Positions 17,073 to 26,385 of a stretch of DNA of 64,000 nucleotides are shown piece after piece (position 1 is the first letter of the stretch; each line of letters starts with the position of its first letter). The stretch is from contig NZ_JAAOXM010000004.1 of assembly GCF_011605345.1 (NCBI RefSeq), positions 186,001 through 250,000 of the forward strand. Direction: 5' to 3'. The notes beneath the pieces are model-generated. The model saw only the letters and a program-made list of their open reading frames with translations, searched no databases and had not been told where the DNA came from. This DNA comes from Burkholderia sp. D-99. Lineage in GTDB: Bacteria > Pseudomonadota > Gammaproteobacteria > Burkholderiales > Burkholderiaceae. Both the position numbers and the translations under genes were made by a program.

Positions 17073-17493
17073 ATTCAAACCTCGAATGAAGTTGTACGCG
17101 CATCGATTTGGTCCGGCGGCCCGCCATTGCGACGGAGCCGGGACCGAAGCGATGGCACTGGAGCGGCGCCGCTTTCAACGGAAAATCGTGTGCCGCGAAA
17201 TCTCCCCGACCTTTTGTTCGGCGAGAACCTGCCGATCAGATCGACGAACTTCTCGCGGTCCACTCCGCTCGATTGCGAGTGGTGTATCCGGCTGCGTCGG
17301 TCATTCGGTTCGCAACATTAACCGCGCATCGGGACAAATGGCGTCCCGAGATTCGGCCGGCAACAGCAGCGATCCCCAAGAATTTTCGCGATCTCGTTCG
17401 GCAATGCGTGATCTGCATTTCTGCACGGAACGGGACACATTTTGACCCGATGGAGGCACACCATCGGCATCCCTTCACTTGCGCACCCAACCC
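17073..17493. other. Gene-free stretch, divergent promoter region
   Basis: About 420 bases separate the minus-strand membrane peptide from a plus-strand hypothetical gene. I see only short frames with poor codon use on both strands. The layout means it should hold promoters pointing both ways, but I could not pick a convincing -35/-10 pair. It marks the right boundary of the minus-strand island. Confidence 0.5.
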
Positions 17494-18036
17494 ATGACCC
17501 AACCCATCGGTAACCCGAACCTCGACAACGCATCGAATGCGCGCGCCGTGCACGGCGGCGGGACGGCACTTCGCATTGCGTTGCGGTTGTGGGGAATCGA
17601 CGAACACGACGCACAAGCATGGCTCACCGGACTACGATCGAGACATATGCGACTGGATTGGCGGATCGCTCGCGATCGTGATGCCGCCGGCGCGGACATC
17701 GTCGTGCATGTCGTCAAACCGGCTGCGCGTCGGTCCGATGGATTCTGCTGGAACTGTATCGGCGCAAACGGTGCGTTGAACAGGTCGCTCGATCACGCTC
17801 GCACCGAGATCGCCCTGTTCGCGGGTGACGAACGCGAGCTTCCCCGGCACCGCTCGGGCCACTGGGCCATCGCAGGCACGCTCGACATCCGCTCGGCGCT
17901 CGACGCGCTCGCACGTTCACTGCATGCGTCGACCGCGCGTCTGCCCGACGGACAAAACGCCGTGCGGCAGGATCTGCTCGCGCTGATCGCTACGCGGCTC
18001 GATGCGATGGTTGTATCTCGTGATGAGAATCGATAG
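17494..18036 (+). CDS. Hypothetical protein
   Basis: From the ATG at 17494 the frame encodes 180 residues; a TTG at 17479 is an alternative. No ribosome site stands out. The protein is soluble, mixed alpha/beta, with no signal peptide or recognisable motif; there is a CWNC pair near residue 85 (FCWNCIG). Codon use is moderately biased to G/C in the third position but weaker than in nearby genes, which fits an accessory gene or one of recent arrival. It lies 257 bases upstream of an AraC-type regulator on the same strand. No function is proposed. Confidence 0.5.
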   Translation: MTQPIGNPNLDNASNARAVHGGGTALRIALRLWGIDEHDAQAWLTGLRSRHMRLDWRIARDRDAAGADIVVHVVKPAARRSDGFCWNCIGANGALNRSLDHARTEIALFAGDERELPRHRSGHWAIAGTLDIRSALDALARSLHASTARLPDGQNAVRQDLLALIATRLDAMVVSRDENR

Positions 18037-18293
18037 CCGCGACTGCGCACGGCGCGGTCGCGACCCGGATCGCGTCGAGCCTTATCTCATCGATATGGAA
18101 TCCAAATCATTGTGAAAGACGTCGAGACGAATCAGCAGACGGTGAGCATCTTGCCCTGCATCAGGACACCATCTGTCCGAAGCGGCGTCGACAATATCCG
18201 CTTGCCAACGACAGGACACGATGCTTGCTGCCATTTAACTCGGATAATCGCCCCCTTACATGCCCGATCTGCAACTGCAGAGAGAAAAACGAC

Positions 18294-18818
18294 ATGCATG
18301 GCGAATCGCTTCGGCGCAACGACATGATGTCATTTCATTCGTCGATCGATAGCGTCGCAAACAAGGGTGGGCTGGATAAATCCGCCATCATCCGGGCGCC
18401 GCTGAATGAATGGCCGATGCCGACGAAAATTCGGCACGTTGCCGAATGGATGGCGTGCAACTTCGCCAACCCGGTGACGGTGCGACAGGCCGCCGGTCTC
18501 GTCGCAATGAGCGAGCGTACCCTGCTGCGCAATTTCACGCGGGTAATCGGCACGACGCCCATTGCCTATCTGACGCACGTCCGGCTTGCGCACGCGTGCA
18601 TGATGCTCGAACGCACCGCGCTTCCGATCGACTCCATCGCGCGACGCTGCGGACTCGGCAGCGGCGATCACCTGGCACACCTGTTTCGCCGGCACTTCAA
18701 CAGAACTGCGACTGATTATCGCCATGCCTGTGCGAACGCCGGCATGCCAGTCGCGTGTCGACGTGACACATGCAACGGGTTCGGGCTGCTCCCGTCCGAT
18801 GGGACATCCGGGCGCTGA
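18294..18818 (+). CDS. AraC-family transcriptional regulator (short form)
   Basis: I prefer the ATG at 18294, which has GAGAG upstream, giving 174 residues. Residues 45-150 form an AraC/XylS-type double helix-turn-helix: first helix pair around VTVRQAAGLVAMSERTLLRNF, second around IDSIARRCGLGSGDHLAHLF, with the usual FRRHF...TATDYR end. The AmiC/DJ-1-like or cupin sensing domain of full-length family members is absent, so ligand control, if any, is through the short N terminus. It lies between the hypothetical gene and the 3' end of the tad locus. Regulation of the tad genes is possible but not shown. Confidence 0.8.
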   Translation: MHGESLRRNDMMSFHSSIDSVANKGGLDKSAIIRAPLNEWPMPTKIRHVAEWMACNFANPVTVRQAAGLVAMSERTLLRNFTRVIGTTPIAYLTHVRLAHACMMLERTALPIDSIARRCGLGSGDHLAHLFRRHFNRTATDYRHACANAGMPVACRRDTCNGFGLLPSDGTSGR

Positions 18819-19146
18819 CGTGAACGAAGCCCGCTCACCGGGGAGCGCGGCGCGACAGCCCGGGCTTTATCGATCCGTTTCGCGCTCGACCGCGTCGATT
18901 CCTCATCGCAGGTTTCGCGAAAGCAGTAGGGGGCCACCCGCGTGGGCGGTGGACTACGGCTTGTTCCATGGCCGACCATGGGTCCAGGATGCGTTGACGC
19001 CGCTATGGTCAACCTGTCTCGCGGCGCCGCCTGGGGAGGGAGCCTCCATGAAGCCTGTTGCCGTGCCGGCCGGCGGGGGTGGCCGCCCGGCACGCCAATC
19101 CTTTATCGACGTTTGCGTCGATCCCGGCATGACGCCGGCTCGCCGC
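18819..19146. other. Gene-free stretch between araC-like gene and tadC
   Basis: This 328-base stretch lies between two converging genes. It contains an 8-bp inverted repeat (19062-19069 with 19087-19094) that could end the tad transcript, but no T tract follows on either strand, so I do not call it an intrinsic terminator. No credible small gene is seen. Confidence 0.5.
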
Positions 19147-20109
19147 TTACTGCGACATCCCGACGAACGTCGGCAGCAGCACGCGATAGACGTGAATCAT
19201 CGCCGGCCCGAGCAGCACCAGCATCAGCGACGGAAAGATGCAGAAGATCAGCGGGAACAGCAGCTTCAGTGCGATCTTCGCGGCCCGCTCCTCCGCACGC
19301 ATCCGGCGCCGCGTGCGCAGCATGTCCGACAGCACGCGCAGCGATTCGCTGATGCTCGTGCCGAAGCGATCGGCCTGGATCAGCATCGCGCAGAACGATT
19401 CGATGTCCTCTACGCCGGTGCGCAGCGCGAGGTTGCGCAGCGCCGTCTCCTTCGTGAAGCCGGAGCGCATCTCGAGCAGCAGCAGGTCGAGTTCGCTCGA
19501 GACCACCTCGCTGCTGAAGCGCAGCTCCTCGCTCACCTTCATCAGCGCCGCGTCGAGCCCCAGCCCCGCTTCGACGCACACCGTCAGCAGGTCGAGCGCG
19601 TCCGGGAAATCCTCGAAGATCTTCTGCTGGCGCACCTTGATCCGCTGCGACAGCACGATGTTCGGGATGTAGTAGCCGATCCCGGCGAGCACGACGAGGA
19701 TGACCGACAGGAGTTCGCGCTGATCCCCGAGCCGGGTCGTGATCAGCACCAGCAGCGCCGCGCACGGCACCGCGAGCGCGAGCATCGTCTTCGCGGTGAA
19801 ATACAGCGCGGCCGCGCTCTGGTTGCGCCAGCCGGCGTTCATGAGCCGGATGCGCAGCGGCGAATTCTCCCAGCCGTCCTTCGGCACCGACAGCCTGGAG
19901 ATCGGGCTGGACAACTCCACCAGCTTCGCGACCCAGCGCGACGCCATGTCGTCGCCGTCGCCCGCGCCCGCACCGGCGCCACCGGCCTGCTGGATCCGGC
20001 GCTGGATATTGCGCGGCGCGAACAGCAGCATCCCGATCAGGGCGCCGCCAGCCACGAAGAGGAACAGGCCGCCCAGCATCACGGCGTGGACTACGCTCAG
20101 GTTTTGCAT
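19147..20109 (-). CDS. tadC: TadC, inner-membrane platform protein of the Tad pilus
   Basis: This 320-residue protein has the type II secretion F-domain architecture of TadC: an N-terminal transmembrane helix (about 8-30), a cytoplasmic helical region, then membrane helices near residues 105-160 and again near 270-310. The core carries the family signature with DALDLLTVCVEAGLGLDAAL and ESLRVLSDMLRTRRRMRAEE. With TadB it forms the inner-membrane platform on which the TadA ATPase acts to build Flp pili. It is the last gene of the tad operon, 36 bases after tadB. Confidence 0.92.
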   Translation of the reverse strand: MQNLSVVHAVMLGGLFLFVAGGALIGMLLFAPRNIQRRIQQAGGAGAGAGDGDDMASRWVAKLVELSSPISRLSVPKDGWENSPLRIRLMNAGWRNQSAAALYFTAKTMLALAVPCAALLVLITTRLGDQRELLSVILVVLAGIGYYIPNIVLSQRIKVRQQKIFEDFPDALDLLTVCVEAGLGLDAALMKVSEELRFSSEVVSSELDLLLLEMRSGFTKETALRNLALRTGVEDIESFCAMLIQADRFGTSISESLRVLSDMLRTRRRMRAEERAAKIALKLLFPLIFCIFPSLMLVLLGPAMIHVYRVLLPTFVGMSQ

Positions 20110-20145
20110 GACAGTCTCGCTACGGTTCGTTATTCAGCTCGCGCG

Positions 20146-21123
20146 TCAGACGCGAATCCGGACAATGCGGCGGATCCACAGCAGGCCGAAGAGCATCGTC
20201 ACCAGCATCCCGCCGACCATCCTGATGCCGGCCGGATCTTCCCAGAGCACCGACAGGAACTCGCGGTTCAGCACCGCGATCGCCCCGGCCGTACCGAACG
20301 GCAGCAGCCCGAGAATCCATGCCGACAGCCGCCCTTCCGCCGACAGCACGCGCACCTTGTCGAACAGCTTGAAGCGCTCGCGGATCAGCGCGGAGATGCT
20401 GTCGAGCAGCTCGGCCAGGTTGCCGCCGGTCTCGCGCTGGATCAGCACGGCGATCACGAAATAGCGCAGGTCCTGCACCGGCACACGCGTCGCGAGATTC
20501 ATCAGCGCGTCGTGCAGCGACACGCCGTAGTTGACCTCGTCGAACGTGATCCGGAACTCGCCGCCCATCGGATCGGGAAACTCCTCGCTCACCATCCCGA
20601 GCGTGCTCGTGAACGAATGACCGGAACGCAGCGCGCGCGAAATCATGTCGCAGATATCCGGCAACTGCCGTTCGAGCTTGCGCATGCGCCGCCTGCGGGC
20701 GCGCATCACGTACATCGTCGGCCAGCATCCGGTGAACAGCGCGATCGGCAGCGCGGCCAGCTGCGGCAGCGTGGCGAAGCTCAGCGCCAGCCACGCGATC
20801 GCCGGGAACACCGCGCTGAGCACGATCAGCTTCGGCAGCGTCCAGTCGAGGCCCGATTGCTGGATCACGAGATCGAGCGCCTGCACGCGTGGCACGCGCA
20901 GCAGCAACTGGTCGAACGGCTTCGACTCGTCGAGCATCCGCTTCTTCAGGATCGACAGCCGTTCCTGCTGGACGTTGCCGCCGGCCGACATCGCGCGAAT
21001 GCGCGACTCGATCCGGCGCGCGGCGGTGCCGTGCCGCGCGTTCCACCATTGATAGGCGCCTTCGATCGTCAGCACGACCGCGACGAACGTGAGAATCACA
21101 AAGGCGTAAAAGATCGTGTTCAT
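20146..21123 (-). CDS. tadB: TadB, inner-membrane platform protein of the Tad pilus
   Basis: The gene encodes 325 residues with GGGGAGG before its ATG. It has a transmembrane helix at residues 5-25, a cytoplasmic domain, a hydrophobic pair near 105-140 and further helices at the C terminus (about 270-322). The F-domain contains LERQLPDICDMISRALRSGHS and the conserved ETGGNLAELLD stretch. TadB pairs with TadC as the GspF-like platform. It sits 33 bases after tadA in the operon. Confidence 0.92.
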   Translation of the reverse strand: MNTIFYAFVILTFVAVVLTIEGAYQWWNARHGTAARRIESRIRAMSAGGNVQQERLSILKKRMLDESKPFDQLLLRVPRVQALDLVIQQSGLDWTLPKLIVLSAVFPAIAWLALSFATLPQLAALPIALFTGCWPTMYVMRARRRRMRKLERQLPDICDMISRALRSGHSFTSTLGMVSEEFPDPMGGEFRITFDEVNYGVSLHDALMNLATRVPVQDLRYFVIAVLIQRETGGNLAELLDSISALIRERFKLFDKVRVLSAEGRLSAWILGLLPFGTAGAIAVLNREFLSVLWEDPAGIRMVGGMLVTMLFGLLWIRRIVRIRV

Positions 21124-21156
21124 GAGGCCTCCCCGGCCGCAAGCGGCGCCATGTCG

Positions 21157-22524
21157 TCAGTTCGTCTCGTAACGCTGCGACGGGTCGTAGAGCGAATCCG
21201 GCAGGTTGATGCCGAACGCCTGCAGCCGCTCGACGAACTTCGGCCGCACGCCGGTCGCGCAGAAGTGGCCGCGTACCGAGCCGTCGCGGTCCACGCCCGT
21301 GCGTTTGAACGTGAAGATCTCCTGCATGTTGATGATGTCGCCTTCCATCCCGGTCAGTTCCTGGATACTGACGATCTTGCGCTTGCCGTCCGTCAGCCGC
21401 GCCGCCTGCACGACCACCGAGATCGCCGACGCGATCTGCTGGCGCATCGTCTTCGGCGGCAGCGTCAGGCCGGAGACGCTGATCATGTTCTCGAGCCGCG
21501 TCAGCGCGTCGCGCGGCGTGTTCGCGTGGATCGTCGCGAGCGAGCCTTCGTGGCCGGTGTTCATCGCGTTGAGCATGTCGAGCGCTTCCGCGCCGCGCAC
21601 TTCGCCGAGGATGATCCGGTCCGGGCGCATCCGCAGCGCGTTGCGCACCAGCGTGCGCTGCGTGATCTCGCCCTTGCCCTCGATGTTCGGCGGGCGCGTT
21701 TCGAGCCGCAGCACATGCGGCTGCTGCAGTTGCAGCTCGGCGGCATCCTCGATCGTCACGATCCGCTCGTTGCGCGGAATGAAGCCGGACAGGATGTTGA
21801 GCAGCGTCGTCTTGCCGCTGCCGGTGCCGCCCGACACCAGCACGTTCACCTTCGCGCGCGACAGCGCGTCGAGCAGTTCGGCCATCGGCGGCGTCAGGCT
21901 GTGGTAGCGCACGAGGTCGTCCATCTTCAGCGGGTTGACCGCGAAGCGCCGGATCGACATCAGCGGCCCGTCGATCGCGGACGGCGGGATGATCGCGTTC
22001 ACACGCGAGCCGTCCGGCAGGCGTGCATCGACCATCGGGCTCGATTCGTCGATGCGGCGCCCGACGCGCGACACGATCTTCTCGATCACCTTCATCAGGT
22101 GCGCATCGTCGTAGAACGTCACGTCGGTCAGTTCGAGCTGGCCGCTGCGCTCGACATAGACCTGCCGGTACGTGTTCACGAGGATGTCGGAAATGCCGGG
22201 GTCGCGCAGCAGCGCTTCGAGCGGACCGAAGCCGAACATCTCGTCGTACACGTCGATCGCGAGCTGCCGCCGCTCGATGTCGTTCGCGGGCATCCGCTCG
22301 TCGTCGAGGATGCGCGAGATCAGCGCGGAAATTTCCTGGCGGACCTGCTCCTGCGGCATCCGCGACAGGCGCTCCAGCTCGACGCGCTCGAGCACGGCCA
22401 GGTGAATTTCGCGGCGCAGCTTCTGGTACGCGTCGCGTACCGACGAATGCGCCGGGCCGGCCGGTTCGCTGCCCGCCGCCAGCGGCGGGGTCCGGTGCAA
22501 CGACATCTGTTCGCGCAATGACAT
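21157..22524 (-). CDS. tadA: TadA/CpaF, secretion ATPase for Flp pilus assembly
   Basis: This is a 455-residue member of the VirB11/GspE secretion ATPases, TadA/CpaF branch. The N-terminal domain (about 30-200) precedes a RecA-like core with Walker A GGTGSGKT (232-239), Asp box region ([10 protein letters not shown]), Walker B area [11 protein letters not shown] and His box [19 protein letters not shown]. It powers pilin extrusion at the inner membrane together with TadB and TadC. GGGGAA precedes the ATG. Length is normal for the family and all catalytic motifs are intact. Confidence 0.95.
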   Translation of the reverse strand: MSLREQMSLHRTPPLAAGSEPAGPAHSSVRDAYQKLRREIHLAVLERVELERLSRMPQEQVRQEISALISRILDDERMPANDIERRQLAIDVYDEMFGFGPLEALLRDPGISDILVNTYRQVYVERSGQLELTDVTFYDDAHLMKVIEKIVSRVGRRIDESSPMVDARLPDGSRVNAIIPPSAIDGPLMSIRRFAVNPLKMDDLVRYHSLTPPMAELLDALSRAKVNVLVSGGTGSGKTTLLNILSGFIPRNERIVTIEDAAELQLQQPHVLRLETRPPNIEGKGEITQRTLVRNALRMRPDRIILGEVRGAEALDMLNAMNTGHEGSLATIHANTPRDALTRLENMISVSGLTLPPKTMRQQIASAISVVVQAARLTDGKRKIVSIQELTGMEGDIINMQEIFTFKRTGVDRDGSVRGHFCATGVRPKFVERLQAFGINLPDSLYDPSQRYETN

Positions 22525-22543
22525 GATCGATTCCCCGAAATAA

Positions 22544-23752
22544 TTACATGGACTTGAGCTTCGGCGTGGCCTTGCGGCCGAAGAACCTGGACATCAGCGG
22601 TTCGCTGCGCGCGGCACCGTGGCCCGTGCGCACTTCCCCTTCGACGAGCTGTTTCGCGTAACCCTGCAGCGCCCGCGCGACCGCCGTGCCGCGTGCGAGC
22701 CGCGACACGGGATGGCCCTGGTTGACCGCTTCGAGCACGGTGTCGGTGTCGTCGGGAATCGTGCAGGCGGCGTGCATGCCGAGCACTTCCTCGAGCGCGG
22801 TGCGGGTCCGGTCGCTCGCGCGCGTCGCGCGGTTCAGGACGAGCCGCATCTGGTCGGTCGAGTAGCCGAGCGACACGAGGATCTCCAGCAGCCGACGGCC
22901 GGCGCGCACGTGCGGCATCGCAGGCTGCATCACGAGCTGGATCTGGTCGCTGCGATCCAGCGCGACCATCGACAGCGGATTGATGCAGACACCGATGTCG
23001 AAGATCACGAAGTCGTAGCGCGGCGCGGCGACGCCGAGGATCCATTCGAGCGCGTCCTCGCGCATCTCGGCGGCCTTGACCGGGTCGCCGGCACCCGCGA
23101 GCACGTGGAAGTTCTCCGTCACGTGCGCGACGCTTGCGTCGAGGAACGCGCTGTCGAGCCGCTCGATCTGCGCGCACAGCTGCGGCAGCGTCGACGGCGG
23201 GGTTTCGTCGCTGACGAGAAAGGCGGCGTCGGCGAACTGCTGGTTCAGGTCGATCAGCAGCACGCGGCGCTTGAAGCCTTCCGCGATCTCGAATGCGACG
23301 TTGCTGGCCGCGAAACTCGTGCCGGCCCCGCCCTTGCACGACATGAACGACACGATCCGCGTATCGTCGGTGTCGCGCCGCGTGCTTTGCGCGCCTGCGC
23401 GTTCGAGCGCATTGCCGAGCGCCTGCAGGTCGAGCGGCCACTGCAGCACGTCGCGCGCGCCCGCGCGCATCGCGTCGAGCAGCACGTGCGGCGATGCGTC
23501 CGCCGTCACGAGGATGCAGGTCAGCCCGGCGTGAACCCGACAGATCCGCTCGATCGCCGACAGCTCGGACGCGTCGAGCGACGTACCATCGACCAGCAGG
23601 ATGTCGAACGCGTCGAGCCCGTCGGTGCGGTGTTCGATCTGCGACGGGCGGCCGGTCGCACGGGTCGCGCGATAGCGTCCGCAGTCGGCCACGAGGCGCG
23701 CGATCTGCGTGAGCCGCGCGGTATCGTCGGAAGCTACGAGGATGTTGATCAT
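22544..23752 (-). CDS. tadZ: TadZ/CpaE, polar localisation ATPase of the Tad system
   Basis: Starting at the ATG at 23752 (MINILVASDD) the protein has 402 residues. Residues 1-120 form an atypical receiver domain with D55 in ILLVDGTSLD. A MinD/ParA-like ATPase follows, with deviant Walker A KGGAGTS (140-146) and the switch segment FVIFDIGVC. TadZ/CpaE proteins find the pole and recruit the other Tad proteins. The conserved second lysine of the deviant Walker motif reads Thr-Ser here, as in some TadZ proteins, so ATPase strength is uncertain. It lies 19 bases upstream of tadA. Confidence 0.9.
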   Translation of the reverse strand: MINILVASDDTARLTQIARLVADCGRYRATRATGRPSQIEHRTDGLDAFDILLVDGTSLDASELSAIERICRVHAGLTCILVTADASPHVLLDAMRAGARDVLQWPLDLQALGNALERAGAQSTRRDTDDTRIVSFMSCKGGAGTSFAASNVAFEIAEGFKRRVLLIDLNQQFADAAFLVSDETPPSTLPQLCAQIERLDSAFLDASVAHVTENFHVLAGAGDPVKAAEMREDALEWILGVAAPRYDFVIFDIGVCINPLSMVALDRSDQIQLVMQPAMPHVRAGRRLLEILVSLGYSTDQMRLVLNRATRASDRTRTALEEVLGMHAACTIPDDTDTVLEAVNQGHPVSRLARGTAVARALQGYAKQLVEGEVRTGHGAARSEPLMSRFFGRKATPKLKSM

Positions 23753-23774
23753 TTCGTGTGCCTCGCCTGTTCGA

Positions 23775-24218
23775 TCAATTGCAGTTGGCACCGCCGGTCG
23801 CGGAAGTCAGGCTTTCGCGCGGCAGCGTCGTCGTGAACGGCGGCATCGTCACCGACACGTTCACGAACGGGATCATCGTCTTGACCGTGACGTTCGTGAC
23901 GCTGACGGTCACGAAGGTGCACGTGCTCACGGTGCAGTTCGCCGGCGTGTAGCTCACCGACACGTTCGCGCTCGACAGCAGCGGCAGCAGCGCCGTCACG
24001 CGCTTCGCGACGCCGGCGGCATTCACGTCGCAGACCACCGCCGTGCGCGCGCCGAGGCGCACGGCCTCGCTCGCGGTATTCCAGTAGAACAGCACGCGGC
24101 CGAATTCGAAGATGCCGATCAGCAGCATGACCAGGATCGAGGCGATCAGCCCGAACTCGACGAGCGCCGAGCCGCGCTGGGCGCGCCGGCGTGACTGCGG
24201 GACATGGCGCGCGTTCAT
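23775..24218 (-). CDS. tadE: TadE-like minor pseudopilin
   Basis: The ATG at 24218 overlaps the preceding stop (ATGA), giving 147 residues. A basic leader (SRRRAQRG) is followed by SALVEFGLIASILVMLLIG, the TadE-type hydrophobic segment with the conserved Glu at position +5 after the G-S cleavage site. The rest is a Thr/Val-rich periplasmic domain with three cysteines. It is probably cleaved by TadV and acts in pilus initiation or anchoring. It is the second of two tandem TadE/TadF-like genes; which one is TadF cannot be decided here. Confidence 0.85.
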   Translation of the reverse strand: MNARHVPQSRRRAQRGSALVEFGLIASILVMLLIGIFEFGRVLFYWNTASEAVRLGARTAVVCDVNAAGVAKRVTALLPLLSSANVSVSYTPANCTVSTCTFVTVSVTNVTVKTMIPFVNVSVTMPPFTTTLPRESLTSATGGANCN

Positions 24219-24748
24219 GACACTTGCCTCATCACGGTGACGATGTTGCCGAACGTGATCGACGTGAGCCCCGGGTACACGGGAATCGGCTGGTACTTGT
24301 AGCCCTTGATCTTCACCTCGACGACGTTGATGGCGCCCGACGCCGTACCGCTCGCCGTGTTGTTGTTCGCGTCGTAAGTCGGCAGGTTCGCGAACTGCGA
24401 CGGGTCGGACGTGTCGCTGCAGCCGGTCGTGTGCTGCGCGTCGCAGATGGTCACCATCGAGGTCGTGAGCCCCGGCACCAGCTCGGTGCCGGACGCGCCG
24501 CACGTCGTGTTGCCGTAGACGACGAGGCACTGCGCCGCCGACACCGGGTACGCGGCGTCGGTCGGCAGCCAGATCGACAGGTAGCGCGCCGCGTCGCGCG
24601 TCGCCTTGGTCAGCGTCTCGTACTGGTAGATCGCGCGGCCGAACTCGGCCACGCCGGTCGCAAGCAGGATCATCGGCATCAGCACGATCGCGAATTCCAC
24701 GGCGACGACGCCACGGGTGCGCGAACGGCGAATCAGGCGCTTGTTCAT
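24215..24748 (-). CDS. TadE/TadF-like minor pseudopilin
   Basis: From the ATG at 24748 (GGAGAG upstream) this is 177 residues. The leader RRSRTRG precedes VVAVEFAIVLMPMILLATGV, a TadE-type membrane segment with the conserved Glu. The exported domain has four cysteines (two pairs likely disulphide-bonded: SAAQC..NTTC and TIC..TTGC). It is coupled by ATGA overlap to the next pseudopilin gene. Both are probably processed by the locus peptidase and needed for pilus biogenesis rather than forming the main fibre. Confidence 0.85.
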   Translation of the reverse strand: MNKRLIRRSRTRGVVAVEFAIVLMPMILLATGVAEFGRAIYQYETLTKATRDAARYLSIWLPTDAAYPVSAAQCLVVYGNTTCGASGTELVPGLTTSMVTICDAQHTTGCSDTSDPSQFANLPTYDANNNTASGTASGAINVVEVKIKGYKYQPIPVYPGLTSITFGNIVTVMRQVS

Positions 24749-24771
24749 GATCGTCTCTCCGTTATTGAACG

Positions 24772-26043
24772 CTATTGAACGAGCATCGGAACCTGGGTCC
24801 CGGATGCGCTGCCGTCGCCGGGCAGCCCGTGTGTCGCACACGGGTTGTTGCCGGACACCGACGAGCCGAGGTATTCGAGGTGCGCGAGGACCCCGCCCTT
24901 GCCGGGGCTGAACGGCACGGGATCGAGCATCAGCACGCAATCCCATTGCGTGACGTGCACCTTGCCGCTGTTCCCGTTCAGCGTCGAACAGTCGCCTTCA
25001 GGGGCGAGCGCGACGCGGCGGTCGCCGCCGTAGGTCTGGTAATTGCTCGCCGTCGCGGTGCCGTTGGTCGCGATCCCGCTGCCTGCCGGCGGCGTGCCGT
25101 CGCCCTGGTAGGACGTGAAGTTCGTGCGGTCGATCACGAACTGCGTGTATGCGTCGCCCTTGATGCCGGCCGTTCCGGGCGGCCCGTAGTTCGGGCCGAC
25201 ATACGCGTAGCCGGTGAAGTCGGGCTGGCCGCTCGAGCCGTTCGCGCCGTTCGTATAGATGCCGAAGCGGGTATTCCAGGCGCGCAGCGATGCCGACTTC
25301 AGGCCCGTGGTGCTGAGGTCCGGCGGGCTCGTGATGTTGCAGGTGTTGCCCGACAACTCGCTGGACAGGGTGCTGTCGCTCGTCGAGCCGTCGAGTGCCG
25401 CCCAGCCGAAGTTGCCTGGCCCGTAGGTCGACGACGAACCGGAGGGCGACGTGATCCAGTCGCCGACGTTGTAGGACGGCGACCCGGTCGTGCGGCACAC
25501 GAACACCGGGATCGCGCAGGTCGTCTGGCCGCCGCCCACCGTCGCGATCGCGCTGGCCGACACGGTCGCCGCATTCGCGAGCTTGGTGCCCGGCAGCACG
25601 TTCAGCACTTCCATGAACCAGTGCGAGATGTTGCTCAGCGACGCCGTGCACTGGACGTACTTCATGTTCGCCGGCGTCGTGACCGAGTTCTTCGTCAGGA
25701 ACGCATCGGTCAGCGAATCGCTGAACGTCACGTTCGTGTTCGTCAGCATCTGCACCGACTTGTTCTGGAAGAACACGAAATTCAGGTGGCCGGCGGCGAT
25801 GCCGTCGGCCTCGGCCACGGTCAGGCTGATGGCCCCGGTCAGGTCACGCGCAGCCGACAGCGCGCACGCATCGGCGCTGTTCTGCAGTTCGCTGCGCGTG
25901 ACGTACAGCTTGCCGAGATCCAGCGCGAGACCGACGAACCCGATCATCACCGCCAGTGCGAGACCGACGATGATCGCGACGGCACCGCGCTGGCGATGCA
26001 GGCTGCGACGCATGACTTTCGGATAGCGGGCTGCGCTGTTCAT
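24772..26043 (-). CDS. tadG: TadG-like Flp pilus assembly protein
   Basis: The ATG at 26043 has AGGGAG upstream and gives 423 residues. A basic start (SLHRQRGAVAIIVGLALAVM) leads into the single TadE/TadG-type membrane helix (about 25-45), followed by the family stretch LYVTRSELQNSADACALSAAR. The long exported domain is Gly/Ser/Thr/Asn-rich with several cysteines, as in the TadG group. The von Willebrand motif found in some TadG proteins is not evident. It stands between a lipoprotein and the pseudopilins, consistent with a surface or periplasmic assembly factor. Confidence 0.85.
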   Translation of the reverse strand: MNSAARYPKVMRRSLHRQRGAVAIIVGLALAVMIGFVGLALDLGKLYVTRSELQNSADACALSAARDLTGAISLTVAEADGIAAGHLNFVFFQNKSVQMLTNTNVTFSDSLTDAFLTKNSVTTPANMKYVQCTASLSNISHWFMEVLNVLPGTKLANAATVSASAIATVGGGQTTCAIPVFVCRTTGSPSYNVGDWITSPSGSSSTYGPGNFGWAALDGSTSDSTLSSELSGNTCNITSPPDLSTTGLKSASLRAWNTRFGIYTNGANGSSGQPDFTGYAYVGPNYGPPGTAGIKGDAYTQFVIDRTNFTSYQGDGTPPAGSGIATNGTATASNYQTYGGDRRVALAPEGDCSTLNGNSGKVHVTQWDCVLMLDPVPFSPGKGGVLAHLEYLGSSVSGNNPCATHGLPGDGSASGTQVPMLVQ

Positions 26044-26068
26044 GGCTTTCTCCCTGAGCATGCCGTCG

Positions 26069-26365
26069 TTACTGGGTGGCCTTGCCGATGCCGATCACGA
26101 ATGCATTGGTGGGCGGATCGATCTGCTTGAACGACTTGTCGTAGTTGTCGAGCGCCGAGGTGGCCGCGCCGCCGTCGACCACCGTCGTCGCTGCCGCGTG
26201 ATCGGCGGCATGCGGATCGATGATCTGGGCCTGCGTCACGGCGCGGACCGATTCGCCGAAGCGGGTGTCCCACACCGGGGTCGACGACATGCAGCCGGCA
26301 AGCGCGAAGGCGAGCGGTGCGGCGAGCGCCGCGCGGCGCACGAATACGAGGTAGGCGGATTTCAT
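26069..26365 (-). CDS. Small lipoprotein of the tad locus
   Basis: This 98-residue gene starts at ATG 26365 with AAGGGGA upstream. It has a signal peptide ending in the lipobox LAGC (cysteine near residue 25), so it should be acylated and probably goes to the outer membrane. The mature part is short and polar (WDTRFGESVRAVTQAQIIDP...). It lies 20 bases after the secretin gene, the place where other tad loci encode an outer-membrane partner of the RcpA secretin (RcpB- or TadD-like). No TPR is present, so it is not a classical TadD. A secretin-assisting role is inferred. Confidence 0.8.
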   Translation of the reverse strand: MKSAYLVFVRRAALAAPLAFALAGCMSSTPVWDTRFGESVRAVTQAQIIDPHAADHAAATTVVDGGAATSALDNYDKSFKQIDPPTNAFVIGIGKATQ

Positions 26366-26385
26366 GAATGTCCCCTTGGATGGCA

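Noticed and set aside
19062..19094. Terminator for the tad operon
   Set aside because: The 8-bp stem is not followed by T residues on either strand.
18724..22521. A plus-strand open frame of more than 1,200 codons
   Set aside because: It covers tadC, tadB and tadA on the opposite strand and has the His/Gln/Arg-rich look of antisense translation.
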